Assembly: GCA_964459305.1 (NCBI GenBank)
Contig: CAYWNA010000157.1
Coordinates: forward strand, 1 to 31,131
Origin: CAYWNA01 sp964459305
GTDB taxonomy: Bacteria; Planctomycetota; Planctomycetia; Pirellulales; Pirellulaceae
DNA: 31,131 bases
Direction: 5' to 3'
Shown: positions 16,920 through 25,735 of the stretch, one piece after another
Layout of the letters: the number at the start of each line of letters is the position of its first letter
Numbering within the stretch: the first letter of the stretch is position 1
Made by a program: the position numbers and the translations under genes
The notes under the pieces: model-generated
Databases searched by the model: none
Told to the model about the DNA's origin: nothing
The model's input: only the letters and a program-made list of their open reading frames with translations

Positions 16920-17024
16920 AACGCATTTCATCATCGATGTCCGACGGATCGCTGACGGTTTCCGCAATTCCAACTCGCAGAAGCTCCCGGTAGCGCTGCC
17001 GCAGCCGATGTACCGCGACCTTCA
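16920..17024 (-). pseudogene. Duplicated C-terminal tail of the ECF sigma factor
   Basis: 105 bases match 18948-19052 within the intact sigma gene with about ten differences counted by eye. The translation is KVAVHRLRQRYRELLR, then IAETVSDPSDIDDEMR, the region-4 end of the planctomycete ECF family. The match ends exactly at the stop codon of the upstream acyltransferase gene (17022-17024). The remaining frame to 16699 reads unrelated sequence. The fragment cannot encode a working sigma factor. Confidence 0.85.
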
Positions 17025-18698
17025 TGCCGGGCCAGGCTCCGGCGGATTCCCACGATACCTCTTTCCGTTAAGCATCGTGCCAATGAACGTATAACGCACG
17101 CCGTATTCATACATCACGAATAAGATTGTAACCGTGGCGACGCAGATAACGGTGACCTTCACGATGCTTGGGCAAGACCAGGCCCGCACGAGGACCTGAA
17201 ATAGCTGAATCAACGGCAGGTGAGCCAGATAGAGCCAGTAAGCCGAGTCGGAAATGTATCGAATGCGAGCGCTTTCGCCTGAAAAGTAGCGGCGAAACAG
17301 CCCCATCAAGGCGAATATCATGAACCAGCAATAGAGGACCGCACAAAGGCTGGTCAGAAAGTGGATTCCCAGGTCGACGTCACGCCGCGGGAATTCCACA
17401 GAAGGCGATTCGAAATCGAACAGCGTGAGCATGTCGCCCCCAGGCCGCGTTTCGAGAAGCCAAACACCAACGGGCAGAACGGCGAGCCCCAGCAATAGAT
17501 AGACCTTCCAATGTCGCCCGGCGCTTTGCTCGGCTTGTCGGTCGCCGTACAAGACCGCTCCGAACCCAAAAAAGACCGCATAGTAGGCGAACGCCGGAGG
17601 CCAGGGTATTAGCCCTGCGCCTGTATCGGGTCCGAAGGTCTGCACCATGCACAGTTGGGCCAGCAGTGTAAGAGGAAGTACCCAGAACCAACAGTATGGC
17701 GATGACACCACGCGCGATGGCAACCGATTCCATTGAAAACGCTGGGCCAACCAGACTACAACCACAAAACCGACCACCAACCAAACTAGGTACCATAAAA
17801 ACCACAGGTGCGCGAAAAACGGCGCGAAACACAACAGCAGCAACACGAGCCCGAGCATCTGGGTCGCAACGACCGATGCGTGTTCGACGTCGATGTCACG
17901 TTCCGTGGCTCCCTCGCTTTGCAGGTACGTGGCAATCGTCTCGCTCATTTCTTCCACGGACTTGACGCCACTGGCCAAATCATGCGGCGTGTGTCCATTT
18001 CCGTTCTCGGAATGGATGTCAGCGCCAGCCTCAACCAGGATCTTGACTGACTCCAACCTCTGGGCACGAACCGCCCAATGCAATGGCGTGCCGCGATTCC
18101 TGTCTTCCGCGATGGAATTGACGTTCGCGCCATTCTCCAAAAGGAGCTTCGCTACCTCCTCGTGTCCACCCGCAACGGCAAGGTGCAACGGAGTGCCGCC
18201 CGAACCCGGTATGCCAGGTAAAACAAACGTTGCCTCGACATCGCCGCCCGCCGCGAGGTATCGCCTAACCTCGTCGGCCCGTCCCTTGGCTGCGGCATCC
18301 CAAACGTTTGTTTGTCCGTTGGCCCCGAACATTCCCACCACGATCAGCGCCGGCCAAACCGCACACCACCCTACCACCAGCGGCAGAAGTATCCGCTTGG
18401 CACGATGTGCGATCAGCTTCCAAAGGCCCCGTTTTCTCCACAGCATGGATGTGAAGAAACCGCTCATCATGAAGAACAGTGGCAACCGGAATCCATGCAG
18501 CGCATGCAAGACAAATCCGTAGACCGACGTATTTTGCCGAATGTCCTGGGCGGGCCACATACCGGGTGGCAACTCAACAAAGGACATTACCCCGTGCAGC
18601 ACAATCCCCAGGAGCATGGCGAAGGCCCTGAGCGCGTCGTAGTCGTGGTAGCGTTTCTGTTGCATTTCGGCTGCTAGGGCGTTCTGTTCAGGCGGCAT
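17022..18698 (-). CDS. Acyltransferase-3 family membrane protein with an internal ankyrin-repeat module
   Basis: 558 aa. The N-terminal half-barrel begins RYHDYDALRAFAMLLGIVLHG, with His35 at the catalytic position of acyltransferase-3/OpgC-like proteins. Membrane segments follow at about 58-82 and 103-123. Residues about 130-262 are soluble and contain three to four ankyrin units (NVWDAAAKGRADEVRRYL, TPLHLAVAGGHEEVAKLLLE, TPLHWAVRAQRLESVKILVE, HTPHDLA). Further membrane helices (about 280 onward) complete the family core. Members of this family acylate glycans or lipids in the membrane. The ankyrin module would sit in the loop after the third helix. ggag lies eight bases before the ATG. The C-terminus ends at the junction with the duplicated sigma tail, so the last residues may not be original. 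Confidence 0.82.
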   Translation of the reverse strand: MPPEQNALAAEMQQKRYHDYDALRAFAMLLGIVLHGVMSFVELPPGMWPAQDIRQNTSVYGFVLHALHGFRLPLFFMMSGFFTSMLWRKRGLWKLIAHRAKRILLPLVVGWCAVWPALIVVGMFGANGQTNVWDAAAKGRADEVRRYLAAGGDVEATFVLPGIPGSGGTPLHLAVAGGHEEVAKLLLENGANVNSIAEDRNRGTPLHWAVRAQRLESVKILVEAGADIHSENGNGHTPHDLASGVKSVEEMSETIATYLQSEGATERDIDVEHASVVATQMLGLVLLLLCFAPFFAHLWFLWYLVWLVVGFVVVVWLAQRFQWNRLPSRVVSSPYCWFWVLPLTLLAQLCMVQTFGPDTGAGLIPWPPAFAYYAVFFGFGAVLYGDRQAEQSAGRHWKVYLLLGLAVLPVGVWLLETRPGGDMLTLFDFESPSVEFPRRDVDLGIHFLTSLCAVLYCWFMIFALMGLFRRYFSGESARIRYISDSAYWLYLAHLPLIQLFQVLVRAWSCPSIVKVTVICVATVTILFVMYEYGVRYTFIGTMLNGKRYRGNPPEPGPA

Positions 18699-18735
18699 AG
18701 GTCGGACTCCATAGGGCTTTCACGGTAGATCTATT

Positions 18736-18855
18736 CCGCCCGCGGGCAAGTCTGACTCGTAGCCGAACTCGCCAGAGTTTGGTGTTTTCCCGCGTGCGCC
18801 AAAGTCTGGCGCCTTCGGCTACATCCAAAAAACGGGCAAATTTGACCGCGGGCGG
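18736..18855. repeat. Two-layer palindrome, 'ccaaagtctg' family copy 2
   Basis: The inner arms 18759-18782 and 18799-18822 pair at about 21 of 24 positions (gtagccgaactcgccagag and partner). The outer arms ccgcccgcgg (18736-18745) and ccgcgggcgg (18846-18855) are perfect. It fills the gap between the sigma factor stop and the acyltransferase start, both on the minus strand, and may separate their transcription. Confidence 0.7.
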
Positions 18856-18921
18856 TATATGTGACGGCCTTCACCATTTACCTGAAAGAACATCGGCCTC
18901 CGGTTACAGACTAAATTCCTA

Positions 18922-19650
18922 CTATTTCCGGAGAGCGGCCAAGAGGGAACGCATCTCGTCATCAATGTCAGACGGATCGCTGACGGTTTCTGCAATTTCA
19001 GCTCGCAGAAGCTCCCGGTAGCGCTGCCGCAGTCGATGCACCGCAACCTTCACCGCGCCCACGGTCATTCCAAGACGCGCGGCGGTTTCACTTCGGGCCG
19101 GTTCCTCGCCGATAAGGCTCCCTTTGAGCGCCTCGAACAGTTCGCCCTTGCCGCTGGCTTCCGATTCGGCTCGCAGTTTCCCCATGGCGCGAGCGATTGA
19201 TTTCTGGGCCCATTCCCGATCGAAACCCGCATCGGGATCGGTCGACTGGGCCGGTTCCAGAGCGTATCGTGCTTCCGGGTCGAGGGCATCCAGTTCCAAA
19301 AAGGTCACGCCGCCCCCGCGTTTCTGAGCCCGTGCGCGATGCCATTCATTGGCCAGGAAATGCTTCATCGCGCCGAGCAGGTAAGAGCGAAACCGACCCC
19401 GCTCTGGATCCGCGGAGGCAAATCCGCCTGTCTCGATGATCCGGGCGAAAAACGATTGCGTCAAGTCCTGGGCGCCGCTCGACGAATACCCGCGGTTGCG
19501 CACGAAGGCATACAGGGGATACCAGTAAGCCCGGCAAGGTTCCTCAAGCGCTTTTCGAGCATGCGTCTGGCTCGCCTCGTCGGGCTTGGCCGCCACCACA
19601 AGACTCCAGTGCGTGGTGGCAAATTCGCGGGGACCGGGCGGATCTTTCAT
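18922..19650 (-). CDS. ECF-type RNA polymerase sigma factor
   Basis: The start at 19650 gives MKDPPGPREFATTHWSLVVAA, the normal opening of the planctomycete ECF family. A longer frame to 19701 adds unrelated residues. Region 2 is seen at EPCRAYWYPLYAFVRNRGYS and AQDLTQSFFARIIE (the DLTQ/F motif contacting core polymerase). RGRFRSYLLGAMKHFLANEW follows, then region 4 with ARLGMTVGAVKVAVHRLRQR (helix-turn-helix). The tail DPSDIDDEMRSLLAAL is typical. Length (242 aa) is standard for this group. No anti-sigma gene is adjacent, but a kinase-like protein is encoded in the window, and several planctomycete ECF groups are linked to Ser/Thr kinases. A weak aggt precedes the ATG. Confidence 0.9.
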   Translation of the reverse strand: MKDPPGPREFATTHWSLVVAAKPDEASQTHARKALEEPCRAYWYPLYAFVRNRGYSSSGAQDLTQSFFARIIETGGFASADPERGRFRSYLLGAMKHFLANEWHRARAQKRGGGVTFLELDALDPEARYALEPAQSTDPDAGFDREWAQKSIARAMGKLRAESEASGKGELFEALKGSLIGEEPARSETAARLGMTVGAVKVAVHRLRQRYRELLRAEIAETVSDPSDIDDEMRSLLAALRK

Positions 19651-19776
19651 GCACCTATCGTAACGGTAAGGCTCCGCGTGCGTAAATCCCGCTCGCCTCA
19701 TTACGGTTCGGATGGGACTTTTTGGCGTACGTTCACTGGTTTTCTGCAGACCTGTGCCTGCACCCAGCGGCGTGCA

Positions 19777-22743
19777 TCACTCTCGATTGTCCTCGACCAA
19801 TGTCACCGCCTTAAGTCCGGCCGGGACCCTTAGGACAAACCCCGCGGCGGTTTGAGCAAGCGTGCCCCCCGGCAACGGCTTTGACAGCACCCATCTGCCT
19901 GGTGCGTCCACGTTCAATCTCCCGCCGGGGAAGGCCTTTGAAAGCTGGAACGCTGGTGGCTGGATACTTTGAGGCAACTCTACTGTCAACTGCAGTCCGT
20001 GAATGCGCAAGGACGCTGGGAAATCGGCCGCCAACCGGTACTGCTTGTAGCTTACGTCTCCCTTCGCGCTCAGCGTCAGCACCAGTCCGCTCTTGCGGTC
20101 CTGAACCGATGCGGCCGTGCCGCAGAAGGTCGCGCCGTCGCCTGACACGGTGGCCGCCGTCGCGGAGAGGAAGCCGTAGTCGGTACCGAAGTCGCCACTA
20201 ACTTCGATGATCGTTCCGCCGCCCAGCGTATTGAAAGTCGGAGCAGGCGTAGACCGCTTCCGCGGGAAGAAGGCCACGTAGTAGGCCCCGTCGCCCGGCA
20301 TCTGCAGGTGCAGCAGGTCCTGGTACTCCGGTTCGGCCAGCTTGTTCGCCCAGTCAAACATGTCCGTCCCCCAGCGCAAGGTGTGCCGAGGCGTGTTGGA
20401 CGGCGAGGCAATGTAATACTCGATGTCCACGCCGAGTTGTCCGATGGCGGTGAAGCGGTCGCCCTTCAATTCGCGCCCGGGCAGGATTCTGTGCCCGGGC
20501 ATGTTGGCGAGCACTGTGGCAACATCCTTGACATCTTCCGGTGTGTCCACCGTCTCGGAAACCGTCCACATCTGCCACATGGTCGGTTGCCCGCCCTTGA
20601 CGCTGTCCCGGATCAACAGGTAGGCGGTTTTCGACGGATCGTCGTCCTTGAGAAAGAGCGTTTGGCGCCGCCAATCCACCGGCGGTATGCCTTTCTCTGG
20701 TATCGGCGGCCACTGTGGCAGGTCCGTCTTCACGTTCTGGTTGAGCTGGCGAGGAAAATGCCTTGCCACATCCGCGGCCGCGTAGTCCTGGCGCGGCAGC
20801 GTGGAGAATGCGCTCACATTGGCCCGGCCCCCGTGCTCGCCAAAGCGCGCCGCTTGTTCCTTCGGCCAACTCCACATGCTGGCCCTCGTCGGACAGCCTT
20901 GGTACCCACCGAGCGTTTTTCGCTGGTCCACGGACTCCAACCCCCGGGCCAAATCCACCGAAGACGTCAGGTAGCTCTCCTGGTACTCGTAGCCGCCCGG
21001 AAACAGACCCGCCACCGGCGTGCCGTAGGCGAAGATCGAGGCAAAGCCGCCGGTATGGCCGGGGTAGAAAGCATGGGCGTGGTCTCCGGAATACAGGGTC
21101 ACCTGATGTTCGTTCGGCGTGCCGAACCCATGGCGCAGCACCGCCCCGGCTCGCGGGAACACCTCGGAGGGCCACGCGGGCGTCTTGGACGGCAGTCGCT
21201 TGTCACACGACACATAGGCGAAGCCGCCCATATGGCTCAGCCGATTGCTGGCTCCCTCTTCCAGCCACGCCCACTGCAGTTGGGCCGAATACGCCGGATC
21301 GCTGGTGCGAGTGGCGCGGGCCATGGCACCACTAGTTGCCCCAGGCACGCCCATGCTGTCGCGGCCCATGGAGGGGAAGTACCGGAGATTGGGCGCGGCG
21401 AATGCGTAGTGGCCCCGCGGACGCGGATCCCGCGGCGTTTCCAGCTTCGCCCAGTACATCATCAAGCGTTTTACGCGCGGATCATTCACGTAGTCATGCA
21501 GACCGCTGTTGCTCGACGCGATCGCAAAGGCCAGCAACATGTTGATGCTGGTCCGCCCATGGTGACTCATCGCCTCGGGCCATTCGCCGGCCGGCCCGAC
21601 CATCTGCTTGAGGAACATCTCCATGATGCGCTCCGCCTTGCGGTACCACACCTTGGCCATCGGGTGTTCCGGAATCGTGCAGGCCACGATGCCCCGTGGA
21701 ATCTCCCAGGTCACCGTCATGTTCGCGTTGCCCGAACAGTAGCCACGCTCGGCCGACCAGACCGCCGGGTCGGTCAATCGATATGCGAAGTAGGCCATCC
21801 GGGCGCGCAGGACCGGGCGTTCGGCGTCCGAGACCAGCGGCGTGTCGATCAACGCGTCGTAGAACGTAGGCGGATTTCCCGCGCTGCCAAACTGGACTCC
21901 CCAGATATCGTAATCGAGCGACTGACGCAGCCGCGCCAGCAAATGAGTCTTCTGGGTGATTTCCGCTGAGCCGGTCAACAGGTAGGCGCCCAGGGCGCAG
22001 GTGTAACCGGTATCGGGATTGTAGCGGATGGCTTCCGCGGATCGTGCACTGCCACGCGTCACCAACTCCTCCAGCACCGCGGGGTCCGCATCCTTGCGTT
22101 TCCAGCGTGCCTCTAGCTCCGAGCGGCTGATGTACAAGCGCGGGTGTCGCCCCTCGTCGCCCGGCCAGTCCAGCACATAGTCCTTCACCTCGTTCAGGCG
22201 ATAGCCCACGGTCGGACGTGTCTTTGAAGGAAATTCGCTTTCCGATTTGTAGCCGTAGTAGGAAAACAACGCGGCCACGCCCGGCAAGGAAAGACAATCG
22301 CTGATCGTCCACTTCCGCACGCCCTGCGCGGCACTGACCTGCAGAAACACCTCGCCGGACGCGTCCCGCATCAAGGGCATGCACTTCTGATTCCACCCGA
22401 CCCAAATGCCTTTGGCCGGATCGGAGTTCAGACTCGGATCGAAGACCGATTCGATCGGGCGCGGCTCGACCCACGCCCCCGGGTCCAGGCTGCGGATCTG
22501 CAACTCCCGCGGCGAGTTGGCCAAATAGGCTTGCGTGATTCTGGGAGTCGATAGCAGGGAGGGCGAGGCTCCCGCCGAGCCGATGGCCGGGTCGCTGTGC
22601 GGCTCGGCAGGAGCCTCGCCCTCCCGTACTCGGACACGGCTATTTAGCTTCAGCCGGATCCTCGCCTGGGTGAACGTGCCGAACCAGTCCTCCCAGGGCG
22701 TGAGTTTCGTCACGAGGCCGGCCGGATGCTTCCTGGGCGCCAC
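19777..22743 (-). pseudogene. Heparinase-like polysaccharide-degrading protein, C-terminal part after an in-frame TAG
   Basis: This 988-aa frame continues the frame of the 5' part (22792-23751) after a TAG at 22792-22794. The 16 codons between that stop and this frame's GTG at 22743 read a plausible sequence (KPLSPLKWAEIPLEDYV). Features are of an alginate-lyase/heparinase II-III kind: an alpha-helical toroid-like region (WSAERGYCSGNANMTVTWE, GEWPEAMSHHGRTSINMLLA), and a later beta-rich region with AGAVLRHGFG, HAHAFYPGHTGGFASIFAYG and a C-terminal sandwich. Near its start a palindrome is translated in frame (REGEAPAEP to GSAGASPSL). If made separately from the GTG it would lack a signal peptide. 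Family by pattern. The substrate is not known. Confidence 0.72.
22557..22625. repeat. REP-like palindrome inside the heparinase-like reading frame
   Basis: Arms 22557-22581 (gggagggcgaggctcccg and on) and 22601-22625 pair at 24 of 25 positions. On the coding strand it is read in frame as REGEAPAEP...GSAGASPS, without a stop, as an insertion between the predicted domain and its N-terminal neighbour. Confidence 0.85.
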
Positions 22744-22791
22744 GTAATCCTCCAGCGGGATCTCGGCCCATTTGAGAGGCGAGAGTGGCTT

Positions 22792-23751
22792 CTAGATGTT
22801 CATGAAACAAGGCCGGTCCTTACGGCGTTCATCCTGCACTTGAAAGATCAACGGCGGCAAGCCCCGGCTCAAAATAAGGTTGAAGCCGTCTTTCAGTTGA
22901 TGCTTCCGGACGCGCGTCTCCATCCGCATCGAGTTGTCGCCGGCGGCCACTTGCACCGTCAGATCCATCGTATTGCCATCTTCGTACGCATAGTGGATTG
23001 CGGCCCGCGCGAAGACCGGCCCGCTGTCGGTCAGCTTGGCCGAATAGAAGGCGATCTTGCCCGCCCCGAACATTCGGCTCCCACCAAACCACGTGCCGTC
23101 CGCCAACCGCATCCCAATGACCGGGCCAGGTATATCCGCAGCCGGGGCTGGCTCTTGATACTTCTTTTCGCCTTGCAGGAGCCGGACACCAAACTGGCCG
23201 GTGGTGAACTCCACCTGTTCCTTTCCAGGCGTGACCGTCAGATCCGTCGCCAGCTTGGACGGGGCCACCGGCTTGATGCCGTATCGAACTGTGTATTTGC
23301 CTGTCGCAAGCGGCAACAGGTTGGCGATGAACGAGAGCTTGGCCGACTTCACGCACGGAGTCCCAGGCCAACACTCGATATCGGAGAGTTGCACCGGCAC
23401 CGCCCCGCGCGGTCCGACCAGAGTCACCGAGTTCGGATGACACGCCCTCTCCGGCGCGGAGAAAGGGTACGTAAGCAATTCGTTCGTCCACTCCTGCTTG
23501 ATATAGTCGCGCAACACAATCCGTTGCTCGCCCGCCCGGACCATGGAAGCCCCGGCGAACGATACGGCTACGATCAGTATCGCCACCACTAGGCTCTGTT
23601 TTAGAACCCGTAGGATGGCTTTCCAAAGCCGTCCAGCAAGACACGAGACCAGCACTCGACGGCCTTGGGAGGCCATCGTACAAGGTACTCGGACCACCTC
23701 CAAAACAGAGCCTGGCACCTTGCTCCTGCGGGGCAACACCGAGGTGTTCAT
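22792..23751 (-). pseudogene. N-terminal part of the heparinase-like protein, ended by an in-frame TAG
   Basis: 319 aa. agggag lies six bases before the ATG at 23751. The first about 45 residues (VLPRRSKVPGSVLEVVRV and following) derive from a palindromic element. They are followed by the real signal sequence, KQSLVVAILIVAVSFAGASM. The mature part begins RIVLRDYIKQEWTNELLTYP and continues as a beta-rich domain (YTVRYGIKPVAPSKL, FTTGQFGVRLLQG, AIHYAYEDGNTMDLTVQVA). The frame ends at TAG 22792-22794 and then continues in the same frame into the large C-terminal part, so a single nonsense change splits one gene of about 1320 codons. A sequencing error or stop read-through is the alternative. Confidence 0.72.
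23591..23713. repeat. REP-like palindrome inside the 5' end of the heparinase-like gene
   Basis: The outer arms aggctctgtttt (23591-23602) and aaaacagagcct (23702-23713) are perfect. The inner arms 23610-23634 and 23657-23681 (gtaggatggctttcc and its partner) pair imperfectly. It is read in frame ahead of the signal peptide. Confidence 0.75.
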
Positions 23752-23852
23752 CTTTCACTCCCTGCCATTGGGCACTTCTCCAGCGTCCCATTGCCTAGCC
23801 CGGACTGCGCTCCGTCGCTGTGCGCAGGTCTCTGACCCCGCACTCCGGCCGG

Positions 23853-23885
23853 CCGCAGGTCTCAAGACTCAGGGGAGACCTGCGG
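23853..23885. repeat. Short palindrome in the gap before the heparinase-like gene
   Basis: ccgcaggtct (23853-23862) and agacctgcgg (23876-23885) are perfect arms with a 13-base loop. Related 'aggtct' fragments lie on either side. It may act as a terminator for the cyclic-nucleotide-binding gene ending at 23914. Confidence 0.6.
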
Positions 23886-23913
23886 TCGGACGTTTCGGCG
23901 AGGTCCGAGAGAC

Positions 23914-24384
23914 TCAAGCCGGTTCCACCGGAATGTTCGTGACGATCGTCTGAAGCTTCTCCATGGTTTCGATATACCGTTTGAAGTAGATCTTAGAAAT
24001 CCCGGACTGGATCGTGTACCCGATGCGAGGGTCTCCATCCATGATAGCTCCCAGGGCAGATACACTGATCACAAGAATCTCCGACTCTTCCATGCACTGA
24101 GCGTTGAGGCTATAGGCATCCAAAGCAGTGGAGACGCAGCCTCCGAACAGGTCCCCCTCGGTGAGTTCGTCAATGAGCACACTAAGGCCCGCTGTTTTTG
24201 CCGGGAGACGAAGAGACACCCGCCCTTTGAGTACCACGTAGAAGCGGTCGGCTTTTTCCCCTTGACGGTAGACCATTTCACCGGCCTTGAATTTGGTCAC
24301 CTTCGAAGCCTCGCTAAGGAGATCGACCTGCTCGGGTCGCAGAAGCTGGAAGATCTCCTGCCTTTTCAGTCTTTCAACAACCAT
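23914..24384 (-). CDS. Cyclic-nucleotide-binding-fold protein without a DNA-binding domain
   Basis: 156 aa with a single cNMP-binding fold: helix, then KFKAGEMVYRQGEKADRFYV (the 'GE..YRQGE..D.FYV' signature), VLKGRVSLRL, TEGDLFGG and the final strands before a C-terminal helix. At the phosphate-binding cassette the usual Arg of the family is not visible (FGGCVSTALDAYSLNA), so ligand binding is uncertain. There is no helix-turn-helix, unlike CRP/FNR, and the protein ends about 40 residues after the beta roll. The strong site gaggaggaaatc lies right before the ATG. It sits downstream of a universal stress protein on the same strand (74 bases), so the two may be co-expressed. Confidence 0.85.
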   Translation of the reverse strand: MVVERLKRQEIFQLLRPEQVDLLSEASKVTKFKAGEMVYRQGEKADRFYVVLKGRVSLRLPAKTAGLSVLIDELTEGDLFGGCVSTALDAYSLNAQCMEESEILVISVSALGAIMDGDPRIGYTIQSGISKIYFKRYIETMEKLQTIVTNIPVEPA

Positions 24385-24458
24385 GATTTCCTCCTCTGTT
24401 TGAACGGACTTCTAGGAATTCTCTCCGTTGTCAAAACTCGCTATCGACAACTCGCTGC

Positions 24459-24914
24459 TCACGGCATGACGAATTGGTGGCCTTCGGGGCGGACTGTCAG
24501 CACGGGACAAGGCGCCTTGCGGACCACTCTCTCCGCTACGCTTCCGATCAACGCATGCACCAATCCGCTCCGCCCGTGCGTTCCCATCACGATCAGGTCG
24601 ATGTCGTTTTCCTTGGCATAACGCACGATTTCCACGAACGGCGTGCCGGTTCGGACCACCCGTTCTGCGCACGACACTTGGTCGAATTCGGGATCCTCCA
24701 ATTCCTCCAGCGCTTTCTTGGCGGTCTCTTCCGGATGGAACGCCTGATCGGAAAGGGTTCCCACGTACGGCATGGGCAGGGCAGGGGGCATGGCGACATG
24801 AAGCAGTTGCAGCTCGGCCGCAAACCGCTTGGCCAGTTCGCAAGCATACGCAATGGCTTGCTTCGAGTAATCGCTGAAGTCCGTCGGCACCAAAATTCGT
24901 TTGAGAGTGATCAT
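24459..24914 (-). CDS. Universal stress protein (UspA family), copy 1
   Basis: 151 aa, single USP domain. The start KRILVPTDFSDYSKQAIAYA and the nucleotide-binding end IVMGTHGRSGLVHALIGSVA (G-x2-G-x9-GS pattern) followed by VVRKAPCPVLTVR are complete, so ATP binding is likely. Such proteins bind ATP or act as small stress regulators. aaggaggag lies a few bases before the ATG. A close paralogue lies at 25904-26362. The identity runs past the stop codon, showing a duplication. Confidence 0.92.
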   Translation of the reverse strand: MITLKRILVPTDFSDYSKQAIAYACELAKRFAAELQLLHVAMPPALPMPYVGTLSDQAFHPEETAKKALEELEDPEFDQVSCAERVVRTGTPFVEIVRYAKENDIDLIVMGTHGRSGLVHALIGSVAERVVRKAPCPVLTVRPEGHQFVMP

Positions 24915-25189
24915 GATTCTCCTCCTTCTTAGTGCTACCGGCGTTTCTCGGTGCGTCGTTGACCCAGGGTGAATTTACTCCTTATCGCTTTGCTGTCAGA
25001 TTTCTCAATACCAGATCGCACTACTTTCATTCTAGGCATTTTTGGCGGCCCGAACACCTTTCTTGCCTTGGCATTTTGCTCACGGTGAAACAATTGCGAA
25101 GTCGCCGGATCGCGAGTCGGTCAATCGCACAGGCACTGGTCCGTCGTGAAGCAGAGCCGTAAAATGAGAATAGAGAACTTCCATCCTAT
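24915..25189. other. Gap between the divergent stress genes, no gene seen
   Basis: These 275 bases separate minus-strand and plus-strand genes and probably hold promoters in both directions. I could not assign a clear sigma-70 pair. No inverted repeat or conserved ORF stands out. Confidence 0.3.
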
Positions 25190-25390
25190 ATGGGCCGGAC
25201 GAATGGGGAGGAATCGACAGTGGTCGTGATCCCTGATATGGCTCGACGGGCAATCACTGAAGGCGTGCGAAAAGGCGACCTCGTGGTCGATTTGGGGTTC
25301 CCCGGGCTTTCACCGCGGTTGATTAGAACTTTCCCATCACTCAGACCGCTGGCTTCGAAACCGGGAGCCAATCTAGTCTTCACGAACTAG
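25190..25390 (+). pseudogene. Truncated relative of the RpoA-CTD-like small protein
   Basis: The 66-aa frame has VVVIPDMARRAITEGVRKGD and LVVDLGFPGLSPRLI, matching VIPDVARRALAKGVQRGDLV...ILGLSPRV of the protein at 26814-27191, which lies on the opposite strand. After that the similarity stops (ends FPSLRPLASKPGAN), so the helical C-terminal half is missing. A weak ribosome site and a modest ATG context leave open whether it is translated. Confidence 0.5.
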
Positions 25391-25411
25391 TCCAGAGATA
25401 GGAGGATAGCC

Positions 25412-25735
25412 ATGACACACTTCGTTTGCCTATTGACTTTCACTCAGCAAGGGCTGCAACAGTTGGGCGCAACCACTAAGCGGGCCAAAGCGTTTACGAA
25501 AATGGCCGAGGCGATGGGTGCAAAAGTAAAAGATCTTTACTGGACACTCGGCGCTTATGACGTGGTGCTTATCATGGAAGCGCCGGATGAAAAAACGGCG
25601 GCCACGTGCGCCTTCAGCCTCAACTCCCTAGGTAACGTCCGTACGCATACCCTGAGTGCTTTCACCGTGGATGAAATGAATGAGGAGATCCTTGAAAAGG
25701 TGAAGACGGGATATGATCTCCTTCGTGTTGAGTGA
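25412..25735 (+). CDS. GYD-domain protein
   Basis: 107 aa. The sequence is a ferredoxin-like small domain of the GYD family: THFVCLLTFTQQGLQQLG, AEAMGAKVKDLYWTLGAYDV (the 'GAYD' hallmark) and VVLIMEAPDEKTAATCAFSL, ending FTVDEMNEEILEKV. GYD proteins are small, widely distributed and of unknown or binding role. Full length for the family. taggagg precedes the ATG by six bases, a strong start. It is the second gene of a plus-strand pair. Confidence 0.88.
   Translation: MTHFVCLLTFTQQGLQQLGATTKRAKAFTKMAEAMGAKVKDLYWTLGAYDVVLIMEAPDEKTAATCAFSLNSLGNVRTHTLSAFTVDEMNEEILEKVKTGYDLLRVE

Noticed and set aside
20308..21969. Plus-strand open frame of 553 codons
   Set aside because: Antisense to the heparinase-like gene, with Arg/His-rich composition and no recognisable fold or ribosome site.
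22744..22794. TAG as a recoded pyrrolysine or read-through site
   Set aside because: No downstream stem structure or other evidence of recoding was seen. Other genes here end normally, so a nonsense change or error is simpler.
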